Notes: a model not told the origin generated them from the sequence alone. DNA of 64,000 bases from Chrysemys picta bellii (GCF_011386835.1 NC_088796.1:86697968-86761967), one strand, 5' to 3'; shown: positions 12,701 through 25,841, counted from the stretch's first letter. A program made the numbers and translations.

Positions 12701-13087
12701 TCCAAGCACAAGTTACCTGTGGGGAAAAAAGTATAAGCTCATGTAGTTAAGGTCTATATCAGAATGCATTTGGAAAAGGGGGCAGAATTAAGTGTGTGTT
12801 AATTCTGGTATTTCCTAACTTTTGAGTTCTTTGAGTTTGCAACCATAATGTTCTTTTAACATAGACTTTGGGGGGGCTTTGGGAGGATTTTTTTGGTATG
12901 GAATAATGATATAAAAGTCCAGAATGATATCAATATTCACACGGCAGTTTATTTGACTACAAGCAGAGCTGTTCTGTGAAAAAAAGACTTAACTATATAT
13001 GGTTTCTAATGTATACTATACCATACACAAAGCAAAATGTAATGTAAAAGACCTAAGTCATCATGTATTGTTAATGGTCCTTATCAT

Positions 13088-13177
13088 TAAAGGTGCTGCA
13101 CATCTGCTAGCAGCTGGATCTTACACTGAAGTAAATGTGAGTTGCAGGTGCTCAGCACCTCTCAGTATTTGACCCCA
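13088..13177. mobile_element. Palindromic MITE remnant
   Basis: AGGTGCTGCACATCTGC on the left pairs with GCAGGTGCTCAGCACCT on the right, around a centre with CACTGAAGTAAATGTGAGTT. It belongs to the palindromic family seen repeatedly in this window. Confidence 0.45.
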
Positions 13178-14075
13178 TAAAAAACTACAGAAAATTCCTG
13201 ACATATAGCAGTTATCTGTTGACTTCATATATAGCTGACTTGCAAATTCTGGGGCCTATGCACATCCTTTGTCATTGTGGACGAAATGTTAAAAACAGGA
13301 GCAACTGGTGCACCTGCAAAAATGCATGAACACATATTGCAGTTCCAGAACACAGTGAGTGTGCCCACAGATTGGACAGCTGGTTGTCAAATGGGTGTTT
13401 GGGGGTGCAAGTGCATGAGTTGTACATGGAATTGCAGGTGGATCAGACTGAATGTGCACAATGCTTTTGCCACTATTATGTGGAAAGTGGTAGCGGGTTA
13501 TGTGACACACACAACTGAATTTTTCCCCTCTAATTCAGTCAGTTTGTAATATTTTCTTTCTGTATCTGTTTAAAAATCCAGAATTCTCTCCTTATAAAAT
13601 TCCTCAATAAATTGCTTTAAAAGCTCAAAAACTTCTATATATTCTACAGCTGTCATAAAGAAAATGGATAGAAAGAGAGTAGGGAGACTGATTACTGAAG
13701 ATGTAATTCAGTCTCAGAGTTCTGATGATCTCATAAACTTTTTATGGTACTGTCAGAAACTCTTGACTGAATTACAGGCATGTTATCAATCTCACTGAAT
13801 CTATCATCATATATATTATCAGGTTCTCTCTGGCCATTATTCTATGTACAATACCAAGGTAAAATTAGACTCTGATCATTTCTGCTGTGTTGAAGTTTGT
13901 CATTATTTCTCAAGCAAGTTTTACAGTGGAGAATATTACCTGCTTTCTTCAAGTTGCACATTTCTGTAACCTTCCAAGGAAGATTTTTTTTTAAGGATTT
14001 TGAAAGTCAAATAAAAGTTGAACTTTCCAAATGACAATCTATTAATAAAAAATATCTTTGTGGGTAATTTTTCTG

Positions 14076-14102
14076 TACACACACACACACACGCGCGCGC
14101 GC
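14076..14102. repeat. (AC)n(GC)n microsatellite
   Basis: ACACACACACACACAC followed by GCGCGCGCGC. The alternating purine/pyrimidine tract has left-handed DNA potential. Confidence 0.9.
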
Positions 14103-14316
14103 CATACCTCTAGTCATATTGGAGGTTGTGATGTTTCTCTTGTGAATCACTCATTTCACCGATTGGTAATTTTCAGAAGTAAATATGTTCATCTCTTTCA
14201 GGTATTATAAGCATTTCAAAATCTCTCTCTTTCTCTGTCTCTCTCAGGTTCCAAACACAATTCAAGTTATTTCAATAGTTTTCATTCATGAAGAAGCAAT
14301 TATTGCCAGTTATCAT

Positions 14317-14440
14317 TAGGGTGACCAGACAGCAAGTGTGAAAAACTGGGATGGAGATGGAGGGTAATAGAAACCTATATAAGACAAAGCCCCGGATATT
14401 GGGGCTGTCCTTATAAAAATTGGGACATCTGGTCACCCTA
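14317..14440. mobile_element. hAT-type MITE, 124 bp, complete
   Basis: The terminal inverted repeats are perfect over 13 bases: TAGGGTGACCAGA at 14317 and TCTGGTCACCCTA ending at 14440. The flanking 8-base target-site duplication is GTTATCAT (14309-14316) and GTTACCAT (14441-14448), with one mismatch. An 8-base duplication is characteristic of the hAT superfamily. There is no coding capacity. Confidence 0.9.
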
Positions 14441-14719
14441 GTTACCATCTCTTGCCCATCTAACAATCAGATGTCAGACACATATTACATTATCAAGGAT
14501 AATGTTACTACTTTTAAAAACTGTGGTTTAAAATTTAAAATTTCCCAGGCAAATAGCCTATTTATCTGTATATCTGAATCAGACAGAGAAGATTTAAATC
14601 CACGTATCCTACCTCCAAGTAAGTGCATTAACCACTCTCTCTCTCTCTGGCCCAATTAATATTTATGTAGCTAGATAAAGTGGAACATCTTCACTAGGAG
14701 ACACTGAATATAACCACCT

Positions 14720-14842
14720 CAGAATAGCCTACAGCCTGGTGGTTAGAGCACTCACCTTGGTTGCGGGGGGAGCTCTGAGTTCAAGTCTGGAATGGGGATT
14801 CAAATTTAGATCCCCTACATCCCAGGGAGGTACCCTAACCAC
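14720..14842. repeat. Possible tRNA-derived SINE remnant
   Basis: CCTGGTGGTTAGAGCACTC, then GAGTTCAAGTCTGGAATGG resemble an A box and a B box in tRNA spacing. GGGAGGTACCCTAACCACTA further on reads like an inverted counterpart. It is old and not a functional tRNA. Confidence 0.4.
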
Positions 14843-15804
14843 TACGATAAAGATTATAAAGACAGAGAGACAGGCACACATGGGATTTGCTGGCTGGCCT
14901 GATACTATAACTTATGTCCATATGCAATGTTTGCTTGTGACGTGAGGTTGTGGGAGACAGGCTTGTGTGCACCTCAGTTTCTCCCTACTACACAACTGAA
15001 CACCTACTTTCCACCCAAACATCTGACCTACAACAGAACCAAGAAGTTTAAAAAATGTCAAGGTTTAGGGAAGTGATGGTGACATTGGCAAAATGCAGGA
15101 AATTTCTAGATTAAAAATGAAATTAGCAACTTTATTTAATTTCACCATAGACATTTTGGACCAAATTGCTGCCTTAAATAGCAAACACCTGTTGAGTGTG
15201 TATGCAGTGAGTAGACAACCACACATCCAACATAAGGGATATACTGCTGTTGCAAGGCTGGGTGTCTCTCCATGGACCATCACAATGCTGTAAGTAGAGC
15301 TTACTGATCCTCAGAAGTAATGTAAGCACCTACATTTCTGCCAACCATTTTTTGCTGCTCATGGAAGCATACAGCATTATTTGCTTGGGACAGCACCGTG
15401 TTCCTTTAACAAACCATCACCCCATAGACATGGGGTTGCAACTTGGGGCATTACATGGATAAAGCTGACAACTCACACTTGTGTTTCATGGCAGGAAGCC
15501 TTCAGCAACCTTCCCTTAGCCACCAACATTATGCAAAATCCCTTTTGGCCCCTTTCCCAGCCTTATGCACTAGAGCAAATGTGAGCAGGATTTAGCCATT
15601 TGTCAAGTGACATTCAGATGCTCTGTCCTGCTCTGTTCTGTCTGTTCTAAGATATTTTCAATGACATTGCTACTAAAACTGTATTGTTGAAGTATGAGAT
15701 GGTGTGTGAAATCAGTTTGTAAGAATCTCTGTTTATGCTGCATGTGATGAAATATCTAACAGCCCAAATAAATCAGATACAAGAAATGCAGTTAGAGATC
15801 TTAC

Positions 15805-15941
15805 TTCAAATGGGAGCTCTGTAAGTTCTATATTTCCAGCCAAATCCAGTTTTTCCAGATTCTCACAGTTTCCCAGTTCTGGAGGGATGCTCTTCAAATT
15901 ATTAAAACTCACATTGAGTTCTTTCAGTTGTTTTAAACAAC
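15805..15941 (-). CDS. LRRC2: LRRC2 coding exon 4 (LRR segment)
   Basis: The exon is 137 bases. It completes a glycine codon split 1/2 with the previous exon and then adds 45 codons, giving [30 protein letters not shown] and [16 protein letters not shown]. The stretch contains leucine-rich repeats ([15 protein letters not shown], then LEKLDLAGN) of the LxxLxLxxNxLxxxP type. It is collinear with vertebrate LRRC2, where this LRR block follows the one in 27063-27219. The acceptor is TTTTAACAG, with the exon starting at 15941. The donor GTAAGA lies at 15804-15799. The exon ends in phase 0 and has no stop or frameshift. Confidence 0.95.
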
Positions 15942-16092
15942 CTGTTAAAATAAAGAGCTAAAATCAGTAGGGCAGAAGCACAAAGGAATCAAAAGTCTAT
16001 TCAGGTTAGCAAAGGAACAGCCACCCTATGTGCCAGTTAGTTAAAAAAAAAAGTATTCAGACATAAATATTGTTCAGAACATCACTGAAGTC

Positions 16093-16358
16093 CAGGGGCG
16101 GCTCTATGTATTTTGCCGCCCCAAGCATGGCAGTGAGGCAGCCTTTGGCGGTGTGCCTGCGGGAGGCCCGCTGGTAATGTGGATGTGGCGGCATGCCTGC
16201 GGGAGGTCCACAGGTCCCATATCTTCAGTGTCCCCGCCGCCGAATTGCCGCCGAAGCCGCAGGACCGGCAGACCTCCCGCAGGCTGCCTCACTGCCACCC
16301 CCCAAGGCTTGCTGCCCCAGGCACGCACTTGGTGTGCTGGTGCCTGGAGCCACCCCTG
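16093..16358. mobile_element. hAT-type MITE, 266 bp, complete
   Basis: It starts CAGGGGCGGCTCTATG and ends CTGGAGCCACCCCTG, an inverted pair with CAGGGG/CCCCTG tips typical of hAT elements. The 8-base target-site duplication CTGAAGTC is perfect (16085-16092 and 16359-16366). The inner part is CpG-rich, with GCCTGCGGGAGG repeats in direct and inverted order. The short ORFs across it are not genes. A relative is broken at 42586. Confidence 0.92.
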
Positions 16359-16822
16359 CTGAAGTCACTATGGGCCCAGTCCTTCAAGGTGTGGAATTCC
16401 CTCAACTCCCAATGAGTTCCGTGGGAATTTAAAGGACTCAGCATCTCACAAAAGGTCTGATCATGCTTCTATTGGTATTAATGGCAAAACTCCTATTGAC
16501 TTCAATAGGAACTGGCTCATGTGCAGAATTAGGCCCTCATTTACTGCTAAAAAGGAATAAAGAGTTTGCCTTTTGGCTGGAGAGTGCTGTGACAATTGGC
16601 ATGGCCTTTATCATCATTGATTTCTCCTGCCACCAAACTTACTGGAGGACATCAAGAATTGCATCTGGCAAGTATCAAGCATTATACACTCTTTTGTGTA
16701 ATCTTGGTGACTTTGGTGCTCATATCTGATATGAAAGACAAGGAGAATGTACAGTTATTACATTATTTGCTTTACTGAAAGCTATGCTCCTTGTCAGCTG
16801 GATCTTAGGCACTGATGATATC

Positions 16823-18115
16823 TTAGGGCAGCGTTTCTCAAACTGGGGGCCCCGAGGGTACTCCAGAGGGTCCGCGGGCCCCACTGAGAAACTCCTCCCC
16901 CTCCCTCCCTCAACTCCTCTCCCTCCCAGCACACTGGGGAACAGGCTAACTACCTGCACTGACTCTGCACCGCTCCCGGAAGCGGCTAGTATCCCTGTGG
17001 CCCTTGGGTGAGGGGGGCAAGGAGTCTCCACGCATTGCCTCTGCCCCAAGAGCCAACTCTGCAGCTCCCATTGTCTGGGAACTGCAGCCAATGGGAGCTG
17101 TGGGGGTGGTGTCTGCGGGCAGAGGCAGTAAGCGGAAACCCCCTGGCCCCCCTGCCTAGAAGCCGTTGCCAGAGAGATGTGCCAGTTGCTTCTGGGAGCC
17201 GCCCAAGGTAAGCGCCGCCCAGCCGCAGCCCACACCCCTCACTCCTTCCTGCACCCAACCCCCCTGCCCCAGCCCAGAGCCCACACGCCACACCCAAAGT
17301 CCCTCCCAGAGCCCACATCCCGCATTCTCTCCTGCACCCCAACCTGTGGGTGGGGGTGCGGGGTGCAGAGGGAGTTTGGGTGTGTGTGGGGGTACGGGCT
17401 CTGGGCTGGGGCAGCGGGGTTGGATGCAGGAGGGGGTGAGGGGTGCGGGCTCCGGCCAGCCGGTGCTTACCTCGGGTGGCTCCCAAAAGCAACCGGCACA
17501 TCCTGGCAGTGGCTCCTAGGCAGTGGGGCCAGGGGATTCCTGGCCAATGGGAGCTGCGGGGACGGTGCTGGGGGCAGGGGCAGTGCATGGAGCTCCCTTT
17601 CCCCATCCGGGCCGCAGAGACGTGCCTGCAGCTGGCCACTTCCGAGAGTGGCATGGGGCCATGGCCTGAGCTCTGCTGTGCCGCCGGCTGAAAACCGCCT
17701 GTGGTAAGCACCTCCCGGCCGGAGCCTGCACCTCGCACCCACTCCTGCAACCCAACCCCATGCCCCAGGTCAGAATCTCCTCCTGCACCAAACTCCCTCC
17801 CAGAGCCTGCACCCCTCACCCTCTCCTGCACCCCAACACTCTGCCCCAGCCTGCAGTCCCCTCCTGCACCCAAACTAATATAACAAATGTTCTAAGGTAA
17901 GAAGTAGGTTATTTTGAATTAACTTAACTACATTCTACATGTTTTAAGACTGAAATGTAACCACAGAATGACTTTATATTAATTAAAAGGCAAGTTTAGT
18001 ATAGCATTAGTAGTCTCAATGCCACAATTGTGATCATTTTGTTTTAAATTACGAAAAAGACTTGTATACAGGGGCCCCACAAAATCTAATAGCCCCGGGC
18101 CACAGGAGAGTTAAT
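16823..18115. mobile_element. GC-rich composite repeat with inverted modules, class uncertain
   Basis: The left end, CAGCGTTTCTCAAACTGGG followed by GGCCCCGAGGGT, looks like a hAT-type tip. The right limit may be near 18110 (GGGGCCCCACAAAATCTAAT), but I found no matching tip or target duplication. Inside, the module at 17160-17220 (TGTGCCAGTTGCTTCTGGGA, AAGGTAAGCGCC) is present inverted at 17450-17517 and again, diverged, in direct order at 17610-17720. Between the modules run C-rich repeats (CTCCTGCACCC, AGAGCCCACA). The 295-codon ORF across it is low in complexity and overlaps ORFs in most other frames, so I do not accept it as a gene. Confidence 0.55.
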
Positions 18116-21100
18116 CTGCTCTGCAAGGGGAGCCTCTACAGATTGCAGGGAAGGATGATATGCCTGCCTCCATCAGCCTGCCCTGGCCTACATTCTCCCC
18201 AGCTACCGAGCCCCATATCCACAGTGAACCCTCCCAGGGACAGGACCTAGGATGGTTCTATGGAAGTAGAAGCCCCCTCCCTTGTTCTGTGGCATCTGAG
18301 GCAGATTCACTGAGCTAAGAGGCATGACCTGGACTTTAGTTTTTATTTAAGTTCTTTTACTCAGGCAAAACTCCCATTGCCTTCGGTGAAGCTTTGCCTC
18401 ACAAAGAACTGAGTAAGTATTTAAGCTCTATGCACATAAGAAATTATTGTTTTCCCTTTTTCCTCTTAAGTGGTGTTTCAGTTAAACTGGCAAGAGAAGA
18501 ATTAGCCTTTAGACTACAATAGACATAGATTTGGCAGTGTAGTATTATTGCAAAAGATTCATTTGGCTGGTGCAAGAGGATAATAGCAGTAGTTAGGGTG
18601 TTAATGTGTGAACCGCTTATCCTATTTACAAGTGCATCAAAATATAATGTTAGCCTATCGAGTGTAACATGATTTAGAGAAATGAAGGTATTATTTGTAC
18701 TATTTAGCCTATCTTACATCAATTTATCACCTTGTTATAGCAAAAATAAATCATTGAGCTATAGATGTGTGGAGGAAGAACACATCAAGTCTGATGGGAA
18801 AGATTTGTTTCAACATGGACCCAATTACTTCCTGGCTTTAAACAGGAGTAACTCCCATTGAAGTTAATAGGAGTTGGAATCATTTAGACCAGAGGAGAAT
18901 TTGGTCCCTGCCAGGAAATTTTTGCTAAAATTTCTCGCCATCCCTACTACCATTTCTGCTCCATTGGTGGATGGAGTGTTAACGTACACGAGGCTTCAGA
19001 GGACCATTAAGCCATTTGTTGTCTAACCCTGCTCAGGGTAGATCTGCAGAATGCGGCATTACCACTTGTGAAGCTGAACTGGTGATAGCAACAGTGAGAA
19101 ATCTTAACAAAATTGTCCTACTGATTGAGCAGGATGAGGGGGACAAGCACTGCCGTACTTGTATTTCCTTCCCTCTAAAACCAGACCTTATGTATCAGGC
19201 CCAGCCACCCTTAAGATTGAGCAGCCTGAAATGCAGCCCGTTTATGTAGTCCTATTGGGGTACTCCCCCTTTTTAGCTGCATGGAATGGATCAGGATTTG
19301 GCCCCAGTGTCAGATGGTGCTCAAGCACAAATTCACAATTTAAAAAAACCCACAATAATAAACTTGCTGCTGGTACAGCTTTGTGGTTGACGTCTCTTTA
19401 TGAGGCTAGTGCACTGAGTTTTCCATTCCATAAAAAATATAAATTAGAGCATTAAACAGCTAACATCTTCTTGTATTTTCCAAACAGAGGCAGTTAAAGC
19501 AGTAATGAAACCCATAGTTTCCCTGGCAATTTCATGTCTAAGAATATTTTATTTTTAATTAGAACCTGCTATGCCATCACAGTTGTTGCATAAGATACCA
19601 TTTATTCTCATTGTGATTTTTTAAACTCATTATTTAAAAAATTAAACCCAGTAATTAAACCTTATAACTTTTAATTGTTAATATGCAAAGCAGCATAATA
19701 GTGATTGCCATGCCACTTGAAGAGGTAGACAAGCCTGCATTAGAGTTTCTAAGGGGATGGCTAAGTGAGTAAAAGCAGACAAAATTATAAAGTAGTTTTT
19801 ATCACCTAAGGACAGTATTCTTCACCAATGTTCTTCCACCCGTATAAGCCTACAGAAAACTGTAAAGCAGATGTCTGCATTGGTCCAAAATAGTCAAATT
19901 AGCTGGACACAAGAGCTTCTTTTGGTCCATTAAATGGTAAATTGTCTCTTTTCCTCATCCTCTCTGGTACACTCAGCCTTGTATAGGGGTATAAACTCTG
20001 TAGCTTACTGATGACAATATAAATGTCAACATTGTTCATTATTTCACTGCTAATGAAAGCATCCCAGAAAAAGAGAGGGATTATAATTTTTTGAACTATC
20101 TACTTTGGCATCAGATTGTGGCATAACAAATAGGCTTGTGGGTTGTGGGTGGTGCTTCAGAAACTACTACCATTTTTTAAAATTATCATTATTATTATTT
20201 AACAACGTGACCTTGGTTAGTGACATTTTGTTCTTTGTCCAGTTTTTATGTATCCACATCTAAAATTTTGGATTTAATAAATCAGAAAGCCAGTATCAAT
20301 CCTGTTTGCAATTGCACTATTTTTCATGGACAGATTGAGATATTATCTTTGGGATAGGGGATCTAGGGTCAGAGGGTTATGGATATGACAGTGAGTCAAA
20401 GAGAACCTAGAAGTCCATCTCTAGTAGAATGTGTGGAAGGGGAAGATGAGGAAGTCCATGTAGGTTGGGAGGATGGAAACAGACTCCACCTGGGGAAACA
20501 GAACTAGGAGTAAGAGACCATTTGTGAGGACTGAGGAGGAAGTTCAAGGAGTCAGAGAGGTGCAAGGAGTGGTGGGAAGAAATCTCTGTGGTGAGGAGAA
20601 GGAAGATGTGGGGTTTTAGTTTTATTTGTTTTGGAAGGAGGGAATTTGATGGATCAAGGCTCCATATAAACTTTATCTAACTATGATTTTTTTTTTCTGA
20701 ACAGATAAATGGAATACGAACTCTAATCTCTCTGTGGACCACCAAAACAGTTGCATTCTTCTGGGACAATGGAGATCACAAAGACCAATACAAAGTATAT
20801 GGAAACCAGGGATAAAGCATTCTCAGTGGAAGGGATCTAGCTGTCAGATTAACATCTGGAGAAGGTTAGAGGAATCCAGAGTCTAATCACTTTTAAGAAA
20901 TGCAGCAAATTCTTTCTATTTGATACAGCTTTTTTCTTCCCACCCCACCCAGATCTTCCTATTATTTAAAAGGAGAATAGAGCCGGATATGTCCACCAGG
21001 GGATTTTTTTTTTACCAGATTATTTTATCTGTAACGTTCTGAGATACTACAGAGATGGGAGGTCACATAAAACCAAAAGATAAATCAATAGATACAGTTC

Positions 21101-22369
21101 TTTTTAGCAAAGAGAGGTTACATAAATGGGGCATGTGCATGTCAGAATTCACAGTGGGAGCTCTGATTTATACAATGCCAGTATCTGAAGCTCTTGGAAG
21201 TAATTAAGCAAATTTTTATTTATTTATTTTCATTGACCTTGGCAAAGTCCCTTGTTGTCTAGAAAGCAGAGGGGGGTTATTTGTTTGTTTTTTTACATTT
21301 TAGTGTATTATTCACCTTCTTGATATCTTAAGCAAATTAAAAGATAGATTAGACAGATAGATAAAATAGAATATAACACATATGTGGAGGAGACAGCCAT
21401 GGGATAAATTATCTTATGGTAACCTCACACTTCCCCTCTGCCTATAAATCCATGTCTCCCAGTATTTATTATATATCCCAAATCTTTGAGCAGCTGCAAA
21501 CAACTGCCACTTTTTAAAAAGTCAACCTGCCAGAGAAATGTTTCCACCTTCCCCCAAATGGGAGTTTTTCTTCAAATGTTACCCTCCTCTGGACAATATT
21601 CAGTACTGAACATGTGAAAAAGTTAAGATCTACTATCCTGCAACTCCTCTGGACTATATAACATTGGAAAAGGGGGGTTGAGTTCCCAGCTTAATTCTGG
21701 AAGCTCACTGAGATAGCACACTGAGAATTTTAGGTATTATGAAATCAATTTTAAAATGTAATTCATTATTTTTTCCCCACTCAGAGTGTTATACAACTGG
21801 ATCCATAGTACATGTCTATAAAACTCTAGTTTAGACAGAGCCATGTGGTCTCATCATTGAAGCTAACAGATGTCTTTCCATTGGCTTCAGTGGACTTTGG
21901 ATCACGTTCATAGTGAATTCCAATGCGGAGTTCCATATGCAAAGATTACTTAAAAGCCAAAGCATTTGCAATCAAGAGGGAATATTATAAAAAATTCTCT
22001 AAAGCCATTCCTGTAGCAGCATGTTTCATTCTGTTTATGCAAGGTACTGTCAATTATCATGAAGCTACAGAGTATAGAATATTCACCATGATTCATATGT
22101 TTTCTGGAGTTGCAACAGGAGCATAAAACAGCAAGCGTGAAGTTGCAGCATCAAGAAGGCTTAAATCCAACCTAATGAAGATACCTTGATACTTGCTAGA
22201 AGTTATTTTGCTACCATTTAATTTACTTTTTAAAATACCCCTGATTTAACAAGTTTCTATGTTCTTGTAATGCTACAGTTAATATTGCCAAACAGGATAT
22301 TATCTATGCAAATACAGTACCCATGATTGCTCAACCCGAAATGGAAAAAAAACCACCCTGATTTCTACA

Positions 22370-22371
<2 letters not shown>

Positions 22372-22416
<45 letters not shown>
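22372..22416. repeat. (TG)n microsatellite
   Basis: More than 20 uninterrupted GT units. Confidence 0.98.
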
Positions 22417-22418
<2 letters not shown>

Positions 22419-22639
22419 GAGATGATAATTTGTGATGTACAAGTCTATAATTCACATATCACCAACAGCATGATCAATTTAACTGACACTTTAATGGAAG
22501 TTTTCACTTTTTAAACTTACTACCAAGTGACGGAATGTTTGTCAAAGTAACAGAATAAACAACAGGGAATAATGTCATTGAGAGCTATTTTTAACAGCTC
22601 AATGGTGCAAGAAGTAGTTGTTTCCCTAAGAACAACTCC

Positions 22640-22760
22640 TACCAGGGGTCATCCATCAGCAGGGATTTAAGCCAGGACTTTCAATGCCAAAGCACAACTC
22701 TCCACCACATGAGCTGCAGGAGCAGCTCGACTAGGTGGTAGCAGACTAGCCATTAGAGCG
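22640..22760. repeat. Possible old SINE remnant
   Basis: GCAGGGATTTAAGCCAGGAC, CAAAGCACAACTCTCCACCA and CACATGAGCTGCAGG resemble the inverted B-box/A-box layout of an old tRNA-derived SINE. It is strongly diverged. Confidence 0.35.
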
Positions 22761-23984
22761 GGATAAACACATTCAGGCCCTGCTTCAGCAAAGAGATTAA
22801 GAGCGTACGTACATCCCATTAAGTCAATGGGTGTTAAGATCATGCTTATGTGGTTTCCAAACTGATGTCTCAGCCAGCATGTTAATAGTCAAAGAAACTT
22901 TAAAAGCCAAGCTGCCTTTTTAGACTAAAGTACATTTTCTAGATTAGACTTGAACTAACTGATTACATGTTCCATCAAAAAAAAAAAAAAAAACCAAGCC
23001 TATATTGGAGAGAACATCAAGGTTTCACAGTTAAGTGCTCAAAATCAGGCAATCCCAAAATTAAGGTTGAACACACAATCAACAATCCCATAAAGACACT
23101 CTAATTATATGACCACATGTACTTTTCAAATAATGCAACACAATATCCTACAATTCTTTTATTTCAAAAACAAAATACAGCTTTGTGTATGGAAATTCTT
23201 GGGGGTTTGCTTTAAACAAAAAAATCTGTAAAGTGAAAATTTGGCTAGATATCCCCCAAAACCTCCATCCCATCTAGTTTATGAGGTCTTCAGTAGTGAC
23301 CCTCTGCCAGCCTGGCTCACCTTAGGAAGTCAGCTATCAAGGGCATCCTTCTGTTTATACCTGCCAATATGCACAGAGGTTTGCATGGAAAGACTTGTGC
23401 TTAAAGTTTTCCACCTGCATAAAGCCTGAGTAATCAAGGTCTACACAGGTAGATTGCAAAGGTATTGGGGAAATGAAATCCACCCCCTTAGCTGGTATTC
23501 TAGTCTATATCTTGAAATAGCAGCAGCAGCCCCTTCTCGTGAGCCACCTGATACAAAGGGACCCAAATAATCCCATTGACTTTAATGGACTGTAGATCAG
23601 GCCCTTATGTCACAGAAAATTACACCGCAAGATTTGGATTGCTGGGACCCACAGCCCACCCATTATCACGGCTTTCAAGACCAACTTATGCACAGTTGAC
23701 CTGTAGACTTTTCCACTGCAGGTAAGGGTTGTGAAGACACCCTTCTTTGTCTGCTGTGCAGGCAGTTCCTCTCAGCACAGGGCTTATGTGGTGTGGAAAA
23801 CCTCACACTGGCATAGTAGGGCCCCAAACCTTCAAAACTCAACATTATGCAGTCAGACCACACAAAGCTAAGCACCATTGAAAAAACACAAAACAGAACT
23901 TAATTGGTAATTATAAACCCCACACAGTCCCTACACACAGGGCTGAATTTCACCCATAGAGCAGAGAAACTCCAGCTGCTATTC

Positions 23985-24075
23985 ATAGATTCAAAGGCCA
24001 GAAGGGATCATTGTGATCATCTAGACTGGCCTCCTGTATAACACAGGTCATAGAACTTCCCCAAAATAATTCTTT
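23985..24075 (-). mobile_element. CR1 3' tail, minus strand
   Basis: TCATAGATTCAAAGGCCAGA, AGGGATCATTGTGATCATCT and AGACTGGCCTCCTGTATAAC form the reverse complement of a CR1 3' end, starting at its terminal repeat. Confidence 0.85.
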
Positions 24076-24880
24076 CAGTGGGAGTTGCATGAAAATTATC
24101 ATAGGTAAAATTTAGTCCAATGAATGTATGGATATTTTTAAAAAAAGATAAGTGATTGGTAGCAAACAAATCTGAAACTTTTTATCCTCCTTTACCAAGC
24201 TAGGTCTTGAATGGCTTCAAAATCATCCTTCTGTAGAGAACAGGTCATGCCAGTAATACCTAGTTTTATGTCTTTATTCCTTGAAACAAATGTTATTATT
24301 TTCTTAATCAGCTTTGATTGGCAGGACTGACTCCTTTCTTAATATCCAGTATCACCAGAGACTGAAGAAACTGTAATGGCCTTTACCTGCTTCAAATGGT
24401 CAAGCAGTGGTAATTTTTTAATATGGCACACAATAGTCTAGGCAGTCCTGTCTTTAGTTAATTTAAGACAACTCTGGTTAGCCATTTTTTTCATATTACC
24501 TCACATAGAATCTAATTTTGGAATCATGTTTCCCCCCATTCCCTACTGCCGCATTGTGGAATGTTTCCGCCAATTACGCCCACTGGCCTATGTCAGTTCT
24601 AAGGTTAAAGAACAGATAAAACAGCCAGACCGTGAGTGTTTATTTTATGTTCATAATCTCCTCGTTATGTCTTGTTTACAATTTGTTACACTATTTAGCC
24701 ACCGGAATGCCCCTATAAAATATTTTTTTATCTCAGTGGGCAATTATCTGTATAAAATACAATGTAAGTAAACAAATAAATCAAAAGTATCACTGTTAAT
24801 CTACCATCTGGGGAAGCCAAATGTGGCAGTGAACTCCAAGTACCAAGTCTCTAACTAAAAGAAATAGAAATAAAAGCTAA

Positions 24881-25015
24881 GGCCAGGTCTACACTAAAAA
24901 GTTATGTTGACACAGCTACATTGCTCAGAGGTGTGAAAAATCCACACCCCTGCGCAAAATGACTATGCCAACCTAACTCCCAGTGTAGACAGTGTTAGGT
25001 CAATAGAAGAATTCT
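24881..25015. mobile_element. Probable MITE (AGGTCTACACTA end)
   Basis: GGCCAGGTCTACACTAAAAA opens the element. Inside, CACAGCTACATTGCTCAGAG and CCCAGTGTAGACAGTGTTAG carry the usual features of GTCTACA-type MITEs. The right end is eroded, and no target duplication could be read. Confidence 0.5.
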
Positions 25016-25075
25016 TGGGGAAACGGATTAACTCCCTTGACAGAAGAACCCCTCACATCACTGTATTGAGTGTCT

Positions 25076-25119
25076 TGAATGAATGTATGTATGTATGAAT
25101 GAATGAATGAATGAATGAA
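25076..25119. repeat. (GAAT)n / (TGTA)n microsatellite
   Basis: GAATGAATGTATGTATGTAT followed by further GAAT units. Confidence 0.95.
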
Positions 25120-25816
25120 GCGCTACAGCAGCTCTGCTGCAGTGTTTCCAGAAAAGTTATCGTGTAAGATTCTGGGATAGTTGAAAAGAGGGCGGTTTCA
25201 TTTTTTAAGTCTTTTTTCTTTTTCATATCTTTACTTGAATGAATATACTGGCATTGTATATAGATATATACCCCAGTTGGGTCATCTGCAGGGCATGGAC
25301 CTGGGACCTCTCGATCTCAAAGCAAGAATCTCTACTGCCAAAAGAGTAGGTAGCAATAGCAGACTCAAATCTCTCTGCCTGGCCTAGGCACTAGAGTAGG
25401 GCAATAGCCCTATTGTGTTAGTGTGGTTTACAGCTGCACAGAGGGTTTTTTCTACTTTGGTAGTACCAATTCCAGCAATATTCCTCATTTTAAGTATAAC
25501 AAAGCTCTCTCAAACTGGTAGAATCTTTCAAAACAAAATACAATTTTGAGAGACCACTGTAAACCACTAAAAGGCCAAATAGTATGAGCATTTTTTTAAA
25601 TTTAAAGTAATAAAAGCCAGACTATATAAGAGTTAAGAATTAAATTCTGTCTTTAGCAAAACCTCTGGTTGCCTGGATTGGAAACAGCCCTTTTTTTAAG
25701 ACCCCTTCACTACTGAGGTGAAATGGATGGATTAAAAGAAGGCATTTTATCCAAAATTATATGTTGTGGGTTTCCCCATTGCTAGTATCTGAATTTTTAT
25801 TTATTTATTTTAATTT

Positions 25817-25841
25817 GTGTGTGTGCGCGCGCGCACGTGCT
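25817..25841. repeat. (TG)n(CG)n microsatellite
   Basis: TGTGTGTGTGCGCGCGCGC, an alternating purine/pyrimidine tract. Confidence 0.85.

Larger units (their letters stand above)
1..15804 (-). other. LRRC2: LRRC2 intron downstream of the fourth coding exon (partial)
   Basis: A GTAAGA donor directly follows the exon ending at 15805, so this stretch is at least partly intron of the minus-strand gene. The next exon should encode the rest of the LRR array after ELPFE. I looked for such a segment down to base 1 and did not recognise one. It either lies beyond the window or was missed. Named repeats are listed separately. The rest (roughly 350-1950, 2200-3700, 9400-11000, 13200-14300 and 14850-15800) is A+T-rich unique-looking sequence in which I see no gene. 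Confidence 0.6.

Noticed and set aside
1..15804. Further LRRC2 exons
   Set aside because: I looked for minus-strand segments encoding further LxxLxLxxN repeats bounded by AG/GT and found none convincing. Absence is not proven.
16986..17873. 295-codon ORF on the minus strand
   Set aside because: It lies in a C-rich foldback repeat, overlaps ORFs in several other frames, has a low-complexity composition and shows no domain.
24526..24771. 81-codon ORF
   Set aside because: No domain or family is recognised. It sits within an intron and is of chance length.
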